From assembly GCA_037178625.1 (NCBI GenBank), contig CM074143.1, positions 1,488,001 to 1,552,000 of the forward strand: a stretch of DNA of 64,000 bases. Reading direction: 5' to 3'. The position numbers and the translations under genes are program-made. Below the pieces are notes generated by a model, which was given only the letters and a program-made list of their open reading frames with translations, ran no database searches and was not told where the DNA came from. This document shows positions 8,907-19,489 of this stretch, one piece after another. The DNA is from Skeletonema tropicum (Eukaryota > Bacillariophyta > Thalassiosirophyceae > Thalassiosirales > Thalassiosiraceae). Position 1 is the first letter of the stretch; each line of letters starts with the position of its first letter.

Positions 8907-10310
8907 TCACAGGGACAGGGTATAGAAAGGCGAAGTGTCAAATCCATTTCGGTCAAGATTCCTCAATTTTGCTCTACGGGCGGGAGAAGGCAGGTTCTTT
9001 CGGTGCAATAGCTTTACCCTCTTCACCGTGTCACTGGTATTGACTTGCAGCTTCGGCTTCGATACATGACTGCGCTCGTCTTTGTATCTGGGTGGCGATG
9101 GGGCACTCTGCTTTTGACTTAGCTCGTCAACAGTGATACCGGTATCGGTGAAATGGAATCCCTTCTCGCGATACTGCTTTTGATTGAGCTCATCAACAGT
9201 GATATCGGTGAAATGGAATCCTCTCTTGTTGTACTTTACTACACGCTGCGAAATCTTGACTAGCATATTGTGAAGGATAATGCAGTATTTCACACTAAGT
9301 TCTGGCTCATCAATGGACATCGGTGAGAAGATCCCATCTTGATTTGGGAGGTCGCCACCACATTCCCTTACATCGCTGAAAACAAGCTCCGCGAACTTAA
9401 CTTTCTCTTCATTCGGGTTGAAGAATGAAATCTGTTCCAGTTCATGGAGGGAGAAAGCATTCAGATACATACGCATGTATCTATTCAAAAGCAACGTCCA
9501 ATTTGGACATCTCAGCATTGCTTCTTTTCTGAGGATTCGATGCAAGTTTGGAACGCAGAAATCGATCCCATTGAAGTGCGACATACAAGGCATTATATCA
9601 AATTTGTGAAGAGTATCTTTGACTGTCGCCGAGGAGGTTACAACAAGATCGATTTGTTTTCTGAGGCGATGGTTCCCTGGAGCAAATGAGAAGTCCAATG
9701 GCATGACATATGGACTTCTTGCATTGACGACGAAATCGTGCCTTGAGGCAATGAAACCTCTCCTCACAGCATCTCTGACGGGCATCCTTCTGATGTGTGT
9801 GTGAGCCGGCGGGAGTGAATATGACTCCACATGATGAATCTTGTGGTCCATAAACGTGTAATCAGAAGTTGATATGCCAGTGAAAACAAAGCCAAGTGAA
9901 TCTAGATGACGTCTCGTATACGGAAGGGCCATGACGGTGGTATAAAGGTCGATGTCGCTCGCAACGAAACCATCACCTTGAGCACAACTGCCATTGTTAG
10001 TTACCGCTTGAACGATTAAGGACCCGGCGATGACAAGTTGGTCCCTGCCATAAATATGTGCAACACATTTGAGTCTTTCAATCAATGGCACTGCGAGATG
10101 CTCGAATCCTTCCCGCTGCCTGATGACCGACATTAGAGAGTGAAGGAGTGATTCGTTGATGAAACCAGCTGGAGTAGATTCTTCAGACATCACAACTGTT
10201 GAACTGTTAGTCCAGAGGCGCTTGGTCACTAAAAGATTGAACGCATCTGTCGGTGTTAGAAACGAGGCCAGTTGCAGAGAGAGTTCACGTATGCTCATGA
10301 GAGAGTCCAT
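8907..10310 (-). CDS. Nucleotidyltransferase-like protein, F-box-like N-terminus
   Basis: 467 residues, single exon. The first 40 residues (SIRELSLQLASFLTPTDAFN) resemble the leucine-rich helix of F-box proteins. At about 95-130, IAGSLIVQAVTN followed by ASDIDLYTT fits the Gly-Ser ... Asp-x-Asp metal-binding core of nucleotidyltransferase-fold proteins, so a metal-dependent transferase or a degenerate relative is possible; substrate unknown. Residues about 370-400 contain a short in-frame tandem repeat (KGFHFTD...ITVDEL twice), and the C-terminus is basic. It sits between the two reductase subunit genes. Family assignment is inferred from motifs only. Confidence 0.6.
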   Translation of the reverse strand: MDSLMSIRELSLQLASFLTPTDAFNLLVTKRLWTNSSTVVMSEESTPAGFINESLLHSLMSVIRQREGFEHLAVPLIERLKCVAHIYGRDQLVIAGSLIVQAVTNNGSCAQGDGFVASDIDLYTTVMALPYTRRHLDSLGFVFTGISTSDYTFMDHKIHHVESYSLPPAHTHIRRMPVRDAVRRGFIASRHDFVVNARSPYVMPLDFSFAPGNHRLRKQIDLVVTSSATVKDTLHKFDIMPCMSHFNGIDFCVPNLHRILRKEAMLRCPNWTLLLNRYMRMYLNAFSLHELEQISFFNPNEEKVKFAELVFSDVRECGGDLPNQDGIFSPMSIDEPELSVKYCIILHNMLVKISQRVVKYNKRGFHFTDITVDELNQKQYREKGFHFTDTGITVDELSQKQSAPSPPRYKDERSHVSKPKLQVNTSDTVKRVKLLHRKNLPSPARRAKLRNLDRNGFDTSPFYTLSL

Positions 10311-10519
10311 TCTTGGTTTCTTGGCAGCTAATTATGACTTTGATGTGGGTTTCTTTTTATGTGAGGACCAAGGATCCGGGGACAGAGATGCAATGTCAAA
10401 ATCATGGCCCAGACAGAAAGGTAAGTATGTAAGCTACATAATCAAGAAAGATATGTACTTTCTCGTTTTTGTACGAGGACCAGTCAGCAGGTGTCAAATC
10501 TCACTTCAGATTTTTTTTC

Positions 10520-10529
10520 TTTCGCGAAA
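10520..10529. promoter_or_regulatory. E2F/DP-like site upstream of reductase large-subunit gene
   Basis: The palindrome TTTCGCGAAA, preceded by a T-run, lies 96 nt before the ATG at 10625. It fits the E2F/DP consensus (TTTSSCGC) that drives S-phase transcription of ribonucleotide reductase genes in animals and plants. One 10-bp match could be chance; position and target gene make it plausible. Confidence 0.45.
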
Positions 10530-10624
10530 TAGCATCCAACAATTGTATGTATCACGTCCAGTATTGTACTATCATTGCATCTCAGAACCAGCGAACAACC
10601 TTTATATCACAGCACAGCACAATC

Positions 10625-11814
10625 ATGTTTATCAGAAAGAGAGACGGAAGACAGCAAAGCTGCCAATTTGATAAGATCCAGAGCCGCATCTCGAAGCTAT
10701 GCTATGGCCTCGATCAAAAGGTGAGAATGAGAGCGTCCGTCTGCATCTCTTGTAATGTTGGTACACCCGAAAGATTGATTCGTCAACACACCGTGCTGCG
10801 CAGCTACTTACGTCTTCTCTCACTCTCTCGTTCTCTATTCTAGTTCGTAAACGAAGCCATCATCTCGCAAAAGGTGATTCAGGGAGTCTATCAAGGTGTC
10901 ACTACCACTGAGCTCGATGAACTTGCAGCCCAAACTGCTGCATCCTTTGCCACTCAACATCCCGACTATGCCATCCTCGCCGCACGTATCGAGGTGTCCA
11001 ACTTGCACAAAATGACAGAGAAATCATTTTCAAAGGTTATGCACGCCTTCCGCGGATACAAACACCCCAAAACTGGAGAGACTGCCCCTCTAATCTCCAA
11101 AGAAGTCTACAATGTCATCATGGCCAACAGAGACACACTTGACGGGTGCATCATCCATGACAGAGACTTTGAATTTGACTACTTTGGCTTCAAGACCCTC
11201 GAAAAATCATACCTACTCAAAATTGATGGAAAGATTGCCGAGCGTCCTCAGCACATGCTCATGCGTGTTGCCGTCGGCATCCACATGGATGACATTGACC
11301 GTGTGAAAGAAACATATGATCTCCTCTCCAAAGGATACTTCATTCACGCGACACCCACCCTTTTCAATGCAGGGACCCCAAACCCACAAATGTCTTCTTG
11401 CTTTCTCACTTGTATGAAGGCCGATTCCATCGAAGGTATATACGACACACTCAAGAATTGTGCTATTATTTCAAAGCATGCTGGTGGCATTGGTATGTCG
11501 GTCAGCAATATCAGAGCTAGCGGTAGTTACATTCAGGGTACCAACGGAACATCCAATGGCATCGTGCCAATGCTCCGTGTATTTAACAACACTGCTCGCT
11601 ACGTTGATCAAGGAGGAGGAAAAGCGTAAGGGGAGTATTGCTGCCTACATTGAGCCATGGCATGCAGATATTTTTGCATTCCTTGACTTGAGGAGAGAAC
11701 CACGGAAACGAGATGGAGCGTGCCCGTGACCTTTTCTACGCCCTCTGGATTCCCGACCTATTCATGGAGCGGGTGTTCAGACCAACGGGTGACTGGACCT
11801 TGATGTGCCCCAAT
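10625..11814 (+). CDS. RNR1: Ribonucleotide reductase large (alpha) subunit, partial
   Basis: Catalytic subunit of class I reductase. Exon 1 is 10625-10720 ([22 protein letters not shown]-cone start). After a 123-nt GT-AG intron, exon 2 begins at 10844 ([11 protein letters not shown]). Recognisable parts are the ATP cone, [40 protein letters not shown] (first redox Cys), [33 protein letters not shown] and [19 protein letters not shown]. Two extra single bases break the frame, one near 11615-11622 (AAAA run, QGGGK|RKGS) and one near 11695-11700 ([16 protein letters not shown]). The coding sequence then enters the 500-N gap after WTLMCPN. The catalytic NPCGE-type loop and C-terminal Cys pair are not in the window. 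The frameshifts so close to a gap suggest poor local assembly rather than a dead gene. Confidence 0.88.
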
Positions 11815-12314
11815 NNNNNNNNNNNNNNNNNNNNNNNNNNNNNNNNNNNNNNNNNNNNNNNNNNNNNNNNNNNNNNNNNNNNNNNNNNNNNNNNNNNNNN
11901 NNNNNNNNNNNNNNNNNNNNNNNNNNNNNNNNNNNNNNNNNNNNNNNNNNNNNNNNNNNNNNNNNNNNNNNNNNNNNNNNNNNNNNNNNNNNNNNNNNNN
12001 NNNNNNNNNNNNNNNNNNNNNNNNNNNNNNNNNNNNNNNNNNNNNNNNNNNNNNNNNNNNNNNNNNNNNNNNNNNNNNNNNNNNNNNNNNNNNNNNNNNN
12101 NNNNNNNNNNNNNNNNNNNNNNNNNNNNNNNNNNNNNNNNNNNNNNNNNNNNNNNNNNNNNNNNNNNNNNNNNNNNNNNNNNNNNNNNNNNNNNNNNNNN
12201 NNNNNNNNNNNNNNNNNNNNNNNNNNNNNNNNNNNNNNNNNNNNNNNNNNNNNNNNNNNNNNNNNNNNNNNNNNNNNNNNNNNNNNNNNNNNNNNNNNNN
12301 NNNNNNNNNNNNNN
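11815..12314. other. Assembly gap (500 N)
   Basis: Exactly 500 N, the size commonly used as a placeholder for an unknown length. The reductase large subunit does not resume on the right-hand side in any frame I can read, so the missing sequence must be longer than 500 bases or the join is wrong. Confidence 0.98.
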
Positions 12315-13742
12315 AACAGTACCGACGCTCTTTCTAGGTGAATTACTTCATCGACGGTGCCGAGAGCACATCCCACCGGTGAAAGATTTGTAACATGGGA
12401 CCTCCGCGGCCAAAGAGACGTACCGCTACCCTGATCCGCTTCGAGAACTCCACGGAGATGTGTCATGTCTGAAATAAATATCATATCGCCACTTCAACAT
12501 GCGCTAGTACCTCAGGAAGTGGTGAATTACATGGACTTGACACATTAAACCGTCTCTTATGCTTCTTTTGAATCGATTAGACCTATCAAGTCCATCTAAT
12601 TTGTAAGAATTGAGCGATGTAGAGAATATTTTCAGCAGCAGTGTCGTGTGTTGAGTAAAAAAAGATCTTGCTGTGGATTGTCACCCTCTAGACCAACGCC
12701 TACCTCAAGAGCAGTGCCGATAGCGCATCCATCATGCGACCATCATCACCGAAATGGAAAAGGGCAATAGTAACATCAACAGAGTTAATCGTAGTTATCT
12801 ACTTGATGCATATCAGAAATTAGAATTAAGATGCTGCAGCGAAGGGAGGTCGGTTTACTCAACAATCAACAACAGGCATCCTTGATGAATTCGTCACTTT
12901 ATGTGCTAATGTTAGCATGTGTTGTTATCACAGGGAAAGACCCCCAGAAAGACAATAAATATTATAGACGTAGGTGAGATTGTATAGTGCATCCATTAAA
13001 AGTTGTGCCGTCAAGAGAATCTAGCTCCAGGAGAGGCATATGTTTTAGAAGAGGGAAGAGCTCAATAGAGTGTTGAGTCTTTATCGTGACTTCATGTTAT
13101 TGCAAAGACGATTCATTACACATGGTTACAAAATAATGTTCATTAGTATTAATACCTACATATTTGAATTGATTACAATTGAAGGTTGTACCCAAGAGAT
13201 TGGTTAACGGTTACAATGACTTAGACACTGAAATCTCACACACTCTTATTCCATGGTATGGAAGACGTTGGCTGTTAATGGTACTGTTTTGCACTCTCCT
13301 ACATATTATCATGCTGCGTGGGTGTCAAGGGACGGAAGTGACGGAAGTCATGGTGAAAAGTAGTTCTGGTAGCTCATCTATGTAGTCTGCCCCCGGGGGC
13401 ATGCCCGCAAGTTTCTCTAAAATGGAGACAAAAAGGTAAAACAGAAAAAAGATGTTATGAAGCAATATCTCGATTTTGGACCAGGGTGGCAAGCTTAGCT
13501 TGAAGAAATTGAAGACTGGGATGCGTGAGAGATACTTCTTGTGGTGTAGACATGGCTGGGTGACGTTGAGACAGTTCTCGTACATACTTACACCTAACAT
13601 AGGAACTGTCTGAGTCAACGCACTTGCTAGAGGTGAAAAAAACGTCCAATGTTGGAAGTTGGGCCACGTGGAACTTGAGGAAGGCATTTTACTAGCACGC
13701 CGCGCACAAACATTTGGAAAATGTTTCTAAACAACCATGTCG
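12315..13742. other. Non-coding stretch right of the gap
   Basis: I see no recognisable gene. Short ORFs (for example plus 13179-13385) have no domain, splice or composition support. Confidence 0.5.
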
Positions 13743-13996
13743 ATGTTAAAGTAGGGGGGGAGTAATGTAATCATAGTAGGAAGAAGTATATAACTCACGT
13801 TCTACTAAGTGATAACTTATCCAGTAGTTCGATACACGTAGCTTGCAGAGCCAAATCATGGAGGTTGATTTCAGCGGTCTCAAGGCCGCCATCTTCAGTG
13901 GTTGCGAAGCGATTTCCACGAATCCACGGTTCGCGGAAGTATTTGTGACAATCCCAATATTGTCCGTGAGTGAACATTCCCTTTCACAGATTTGAG
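13743..13996 (-). repeat. Left arm of perfect 254-bp inverted repeat
   Basis: Reverse complement of 14916-15169, identical as far as I can compare, separated by 919 bp. Within the arm a 60-codon minus-strand ORF (13795-13977, MFTHGQYWDCHKYFREPW...) is followed at once by GTGAGT, a consensus splice donor overlapping its stop, so the arm may be a duplicated exon. No similarity recognised. Confidence 0.9.
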
Positions 13997-14915
13997 CCTT
14001 GGCAACCCTACTAACTCCGAGATGAGGATGATTTTGACGCTAATAGATAACGGTGTGTGAGAGAACAGCGGTACTCAAATAATAAGGACGAAGTTGAAGT
14101 GAAACAGGTAGGCGTAAATTTGGTTTCACGCTGCAGAACTAACACTACTTCTCCTCCTCTTTTGCTCTTTAACACTTCAGATCCACCAACTACACCATTG
14201 CACAGCAGAAATGAGCTAAGCGATACAATGTAGTTCAGACCTGAAGATCAAACGATGTCGTAACATACCCACCTCCCAGAGCAGAGGTCCAGCGGTTTGG
14301 GTTCCGCACGAGAGCACGTAGTCAAAGGATGAAGCTCTCAAAACAAAGCTGTTACATACATCAACCTGCAAAGCAAACGAAGCCAGAGTATGGTTGCCCT
14401 CTGTAACTACGCGGCAACTAATTACTTTACCGATTTGCGAAAGCATAGAAGACACATACTTCTAGAGTTACGTCCGCATCAATGAAGGGTTGACCACAGC
14501 CGCGAATGGCCGCAGGCGCAACCCCCCCAACCCCCCAAGGGGTGAGCTCATTTTTACTCGCTTCGCGGTGAAGTGGGCTCAATGACGGGTTGATTGCAAT
14601 TGACTTATCTCTGGTGGTTACGTCCAAATCAACGACAGGTTGACCATGGCCGCAAACAAGAGCACGTAGTCAAAAACGACGAAGCTCTTGCACAAAAGCC
14701 GTCGACATCAACCTTCCAACCTACGCGATCGGGGCTGAGAGAGCCGGTCGTCCTATTCTAGAGGACGATCTTGACTCTGAAGCCCCTTTTTATTTCTTGG
14801 AGACGCATCGAAGCCGGTCGGCTTCTCTGCCTGTCTCCAAGAAATAAACGTGTGTCCTTAAAGACGCACTCGCAAACTCAACCAAATGAAGAAACAAACA
14901 ATTTTAGAAGTGTAA
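13997..14915. other. Spacer of the 254-bp inverted repeat
   Basis: Contains internally repeated phrases: GAGCACGTAGTCAAA with GAAGCTCT at about 14311-14337 and 14660-14690, and GTTACGTCC...ATCAA...GGTTGACCA at about 14469-14497 and 14618-14646. Also a C/G-rich run near 14518-14541 and the nested hairpin at 14791-14846. No gene is supported. Confidence 0.6.
14791..14846 (+). other. Nested hairpin
   Basis: A perfect 14-bp stem (TATTTCTTGGAGAC at 14791-14804 with its complement at 14833-14846) encloses a second perfect 6-bp stem (GAAGCC 14810-14815, GGCTTC 14820-14825, loop GGTC). It lies near the right end of the inverted-repeat spacer. Function unknown. Confidence 0.7.
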
Positions 14916-15169
14916 CTCAAATCTGTGAAAGGGAATGTTCACTCACGGACAATATTGGGATTGTCACAAATACTTCCGCGAACCGTGGATTCGTGGAAAT
15001 CGCTTCGCAACCACTGAAGATGGCGGCCTTGAGACCGCTGAAATCAACCTCCATGATTTGGCTCTGCAAGCTACGTGTATCGAACTACTGGATAAGTTAT
15101 CACTTAGTAGAACGTGAGTTATATACTTCTTCCTACTATGATTACATTACTCCCCCCCTACTTTAACAT
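14916..15169 (+). repeat. Right arm of perfect 254-bp inverted repeat
   Basis: Mirror of 13743-13996. The same 60-codon ORF runs on the plus strand at 14935-15117, again overlapping a GTGAGT donor. Lack of divergence over 254 bp implies recent formation, gene conversion between arms, or an assembly foldback. Confidence 0.9.
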
Positions 15170-15708
15170 TGATTAACTATAAATTGATCAACCAAAGACT
15201 AATTAGTTTTTAATAGTCTTTAGTTTAGCATTCCTATCGGCCATTTTTGTCGAATGTCCAATAGTAGTGCGTAGTAGTGGGGGTGCTGACATGGTTGTTT
15301 GCCACTTTTGTGAGTGATGATGGCGGGGCAAAAAGTTTGGACGTTTTTTTCTTTGGATGTTTTTTTCATCACTAGCTTGGAGGACTCAATCAGCACTCAT
15401 GCACATCATAGAGAAGAGGACTCCCATTTATGACAGAAGATCCTAAAGGGTGGTTCCTCGTAGGTAACGTGGTCAAATCTCAAGCTTCGTGACATCAATA
15501 TACAAGTTAATACCCTCTATCTTAATGGATATTATAGATAAAACTAACAAACCTGATAACGAAGCTACTTATCATTCAACGTGCGACAGCTGAGGACAGC
15601 TGTCAGCTGTGCACCGAACGAAACACTACCAACTACATACGATACTTCTACCATCAAAAAACACAACCCAAAACTGTTCATTACTTGTATCTTCAGTAAC
15701 AGAGCACG
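15170..15708. other. Intergenic, upstream of the P-loop kinase
   Basis: No gene is supported. Immediately right of the inverted repeat it holds an AT-rich tract including TAGTCTTTAGTTTA, then the putative promoter region of the kinase gene; GACAGCTGAGGACAGCTGTCAGCTG near 15587-15612 is rich in CAGCTG E-box-like motifs. Confidence 0.5.
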
Positions 15709-17065
15709 ATGGCAATGGAATCGCTCAAGAAACGTTGGGATGAATGGATCACCTCTCTGAAGAGTAAAGCTCCGAAGCGTAAAGATGCCACCAGCGACAA
15801 AGATGCAAAGATTAAATCTACCCAAATTGTCTACGTTGTGGGACCAATGGGGACGGGCAAGGTATGTTGCAGCTTCTCTCTGCCTCCTCTCTTGTTTTGC
15901 ATCTCTTGTCGTTGCCTATTGTCTCTCGTGATATCGCTCTAACAGGCGACTGATCATTTGTATCTACTCGACAGTCTTTCACTGGAGATTATATGCACGT
16001 AATGCATGACTACCATCATATCGATGGCGATGTCCCTCTTAAGCACATGTGTTTGGTGCCAGAATACAAAGTAATGACTGAAAAGTGGTTTTTGGAGAGC
16101 GATTATGTTCCTTACTTTTCCGAACTTGCCCGACTCACTCTCGAGGGAGCTAAAGAACATGATAAAGTCGTCCTGTCTCATGCTACGGATAAGAACGTCA
16201 TTCGTGATCATGTCATCAAGGAGCTCATCAAAGGCGGAGCAAGTAAGGATCAAATTACTATTCTTCAACTCACAATTGATCCCAAAGGTAAGAATCGGAG
16301 AAGCAGTATGATATAGGCAGTCTACTTTACTTTCGCTTTGTGATTGATTATTGACTTGATATCTCTCCTCATTTTTTGTTCAGTGCAAGCACGCGGGTTG
16401 TATCATCGCACGAAGAGAATGGCGGAGCAGTCTGGGATTACGATGACAGGTAAGACGTACAGAGAAATATGAAATCACTCTACATCATTCAATTTCATTT
16501 GTTCATTTCATTTTTGACTAAGCTGCCTTCGCTTTCCATCCTATATCCATTAGACCTCTGCAGAGCTAATGGGGAGTGGGAGTTTGAAGGTGAAATGACG
16601 GAGGAAAAATTCATTGATGGCGTACTTGCAGATTCGGAGGATGCAGAACCTTTCGAAGTCCATCCGGAGGCAATCATGGTTGACGTTAGTGGACGTGACG
16701 TTACTCACTTCGACAATGTTGACAAAGCACTCGGTGTCACTCGTTCTAATGAGCTGCCCTATGAGAGTATCTGTGCTAAGGTCAAACCCATCGATGAGGC
16801 CCGGGACAAGATAGTGATGGAAAGTGGATTTCTAGAAGCACTTGCGGAAGTATTAGCGAAAGCAGGTGATAGCTCCCTTGTAATTGAGGAAGAAGGTGAA
16901 GAAGAGAAGAAAGTGGAGGAAATGAAAAAGCGTCGTTCTTCAATTGTTCAGGGTGAACTCCTCCTGCGTGACCTCTCAGTGAAAAGCATTGAAAGAACTA
17001 GTTCTGAGAAGGTGCAAATGCGCCGCAAGAGCTTGATCAAGATTGGGAAAATCACTGAAGAATAG
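15709..17065 (+). CDS. Gluconokinase-like P-loop kinase of unknown substrate
   Basis: Four exons (15709-15861, 15975-16287, 16384-16449, 16554-17065) joined by GT-AG introns of 113, 96 and 104 nt give 347 residues. Each junction keeps the frame. After a basic leader, VYVVGPMGTGKSFTGDYM is a strand plus Walker A P-loop (GxxGxGKS), with intron 1 directly after the Lys. YHHIDGD and then VVLSHATDKNVIRDHVI follow the layout of gluconate/shikimate-type kinases, where Asp near the DGD motif binds substrate and a conserved strand is followed by Arg-Asp. The acidic-basic C-terminal 60 residues (EEEGEEEKKVEEMKKRRSS) are probably unstructured or coiled. Substrate cannot be read from sequence; soluble, probably cytosolic. 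Confidence 0.7.
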
Positions 17066-17186
17066 CTTTCAGGTACGTGGTGAGTGGTGCAGGAAATGTT
17101 GGCAGAAGATCGCAATTTAAGATAGTGGGAGTTATTAAGAAGTTTGTTCAACTTCGATCGTCAAAAATAAGTGTGTATTTACTCTC

Positions 17187-18772
17187 TCAACTTTCCTTCT
17201 CAAGAGGTAACGACATCAGCTGACAACTGACCTTCCACAACTTTCTTCCCTCTTCATCACTCAACGCCAACATCTCCAAAGGTTGTTTCTTACTATTCAC
17301 AAAATAACACGAATCTTCACTCTCTTCATCCGTCACGGCACAAAATACCGTAGTGTACGCCCCACACTGTGGACTCTTTTGTAACATCATCATGAATAAT
17401 GAAAAGACGAAGTTTGGATAGTATAGGTACCATGGCATATTACGAGTGACGTTGGTGCGGACTAGGCCTGGATGTAAGGCATGGCTTTGTACAAGTCCAC
17501 CATGTTGTAGCTTCTCTCGCTTTCCTAACTCTCGTGCAAACAAGATATTGGCTAGTTTGGATTGTGCATATTGTTCAAATAGACGGTAGGGCTTGGTTTG
17601 ACATTGTAGATCTACTAAGTCTATCCCTGGCTCAATATTCCACTTCTTTGTTGTCTGATTCTGATTGTTGCTTCTTGGGCGAACAGCGTTGGTGTAGAGT
17701 GAAGAAGATACTGTTATTACCTTGGTAGGATGTTTATCATTCAATGCAGTTTCTCGCATTTTGGGTAGCAATAGGTTTGTGAGAAGGAAATGTCCAAGGT
17801 GCTGCAAGATGCATACATTGGCAATGTACAGGACGATAGAGAGATAGATAGAGAGCATAGAGATATAGTCAGAACAGCGCATCCACGATTACATTCATCA
17901 GCAAGAATGAAGAGACAAACGACACGCGCACTCCAAGCGCATCGCATCCAATTTGTTTCCATTAATAATATGCAAGCAATACTCACATTAGCAGCCATTG
18001 TCATCTCTAATCCATCCACCGTCTCCATCCTCTCATTCAACATAACTCCAGCATTATTAATCAACACATGGAGCGGCATCTTCATCTCTTCCAAAAAGAT
18101 CTTGACCGCAGTTCGAATTGATTGAATGGATGTTAAATCCAATGGAAGGAAGTGCATCCTGCTACCGAAACGTATGGCACCGCTACCGCTGCTGTTGTTG
18201 TTGTTGCTGTTTTGTCGAAATTCATTCCACGATGGATCAATACTTTGCATTGCTTCCATGGCACGTGCCTTAGATCGACATGCCAATATTACAGTGGCAT
18301 TGTATTGATGGTATAATATTCTAGTTGTTTCTAATCCTATGCCAGAGTTGGCACCCGTGATGAGTATAACTTTGTCTTGTTTTAGTGGGGATGATTTGTT
18401 TCGTGTCGACATCGGTTGTGGTGGTGGCGGTCCATTGATTTCTATTTGTCGTGTTTGTAGAATGAATTTCGTGGATAACATTGCAGTGACGAAGGCGAGT
18501 GGTATAAATAATATCCCCGCTTCATTTTGATCACCACCATTGTCATTACTAGTATTACCATCAGGGCCTCTGCTCGAAGTAAACCTCCAACAAATTACAC
18601 AGACGCAAAAAAATACGGCACGTATTAGGATGGGATGCCAGTGATGAAACTTGAGTAGCGATCGTTCGTTGAAACTTGAAAGAAAAATGTGCACTGCAAT
18701 GCTGTAGACGAATGATAGGAGGGGTAGTAAAAGCTGCACTGCTGCCCGCATGGTTTGTGGTGGTGACGTCAT
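17187..18772 (-). CDS. Membrane-anchored short-chain dehydrogenase (retinol dehydrogenase-like)
   Basis: Two exons (17987-18772 and 17187-17801) separated by a 185-nt GT-AG intron give 466 residues; the splice joins MTMAAN to HLGHFLLTNLLLP, the usual SDR wording. Three hydrophobic segments lie in the first 115 residues (AVQLLLPLLSFVYSIAVHIF, LIRAVFFCVCVICW, ILFIPLAFVTAML), so the enzyme is membrane anchored. The Rossmann domain starts near 130: VILITGANSGIG (cofactor), LPLDL, LINNAGVM, VITVSSSLY (catalytic Ser), YAQSKLANILFA (Tyr, Lys) and HPGLVRTNV. An asparagine/glycine run near 190-200 is a low-complexity insertion. The motifs fit retinol dehydrogenase/protochlorophyllide reductase-type SDRs using NADP(H); substrate unknown. 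Confidence 0.88.
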
Positions 18773-19489
18773 TTTTTATGAACAATGGCTGGATCTTCTT
18801 GCTCTTATTTTAGATACATCGATGTTTGGAAAGTCAGAATTGGAGGCTATTATATATTTATTCTCTCAATCCTTTGGAATAGAACTGGTACACGCTTCAG
18901 TCGGAATATGTAAAAATTGGATAGATGGACGGCCGGCCATGCCATCGATCGCGTCCATCGAATAAATGCACTCGATGTATTATTTGTACACCCTTACTCC
19001 TACATGTATGTAATGATGTGACCAATGACCAATGACATCAACGAAATTTTGAAAAGGCCGTGGTAACACAGATGACGGTGCGATATGAAAAAAAGATCCA
19101 TCTCTGCAGGCGGCACTCAAATTTCAAATCAACCCAGCCTCCAGGATATGTAGTTTACTGTAGCACGGAAATTCATAACCAAGGCCACATGAAGCCCCAC
19201 ACACAGCCCACATACCACACACAAAATTTCAATCATTGAATTGGATTGAACATGATAGTACGATACTCCTAAGAAGTTAAGCTAAAAAGCAAGAGCAATG
19301 CAACGACTGATCTCGCTCTGCCTTGAATTAAATATAGATCATCGTTGTCAAAAGCAGGCGCTCTCAATCATAGAGAGGGTGAAGACGACGATTTCGAAAG
19401 CATCCATCTCACGATATCATCTCTCTGAAGACAACTATCACATCATATGTAATTATTGCACGTCACATCATAATATCATCCAATAAATC
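18773..19489. other. Divergent intergenic region
   Basis: Upstream regions of the SDR gene (minus) and the tetraspan gene (plus). Only short ORFs without features; contains repeated CACACA-type phrases near 19196-19225. No repeat or promoter element stands out. Confidence 0.5.

Noticed and set aside
13179..13385. 68-codon plus ORF right of the gap
   Set aside because: No recognisable features and poor context.
14518..14541. Telomere-like C-rich run in the inverted-repeat spacer
   Set aside because: A short irregular C/A run, not a tandem telomere repeat.
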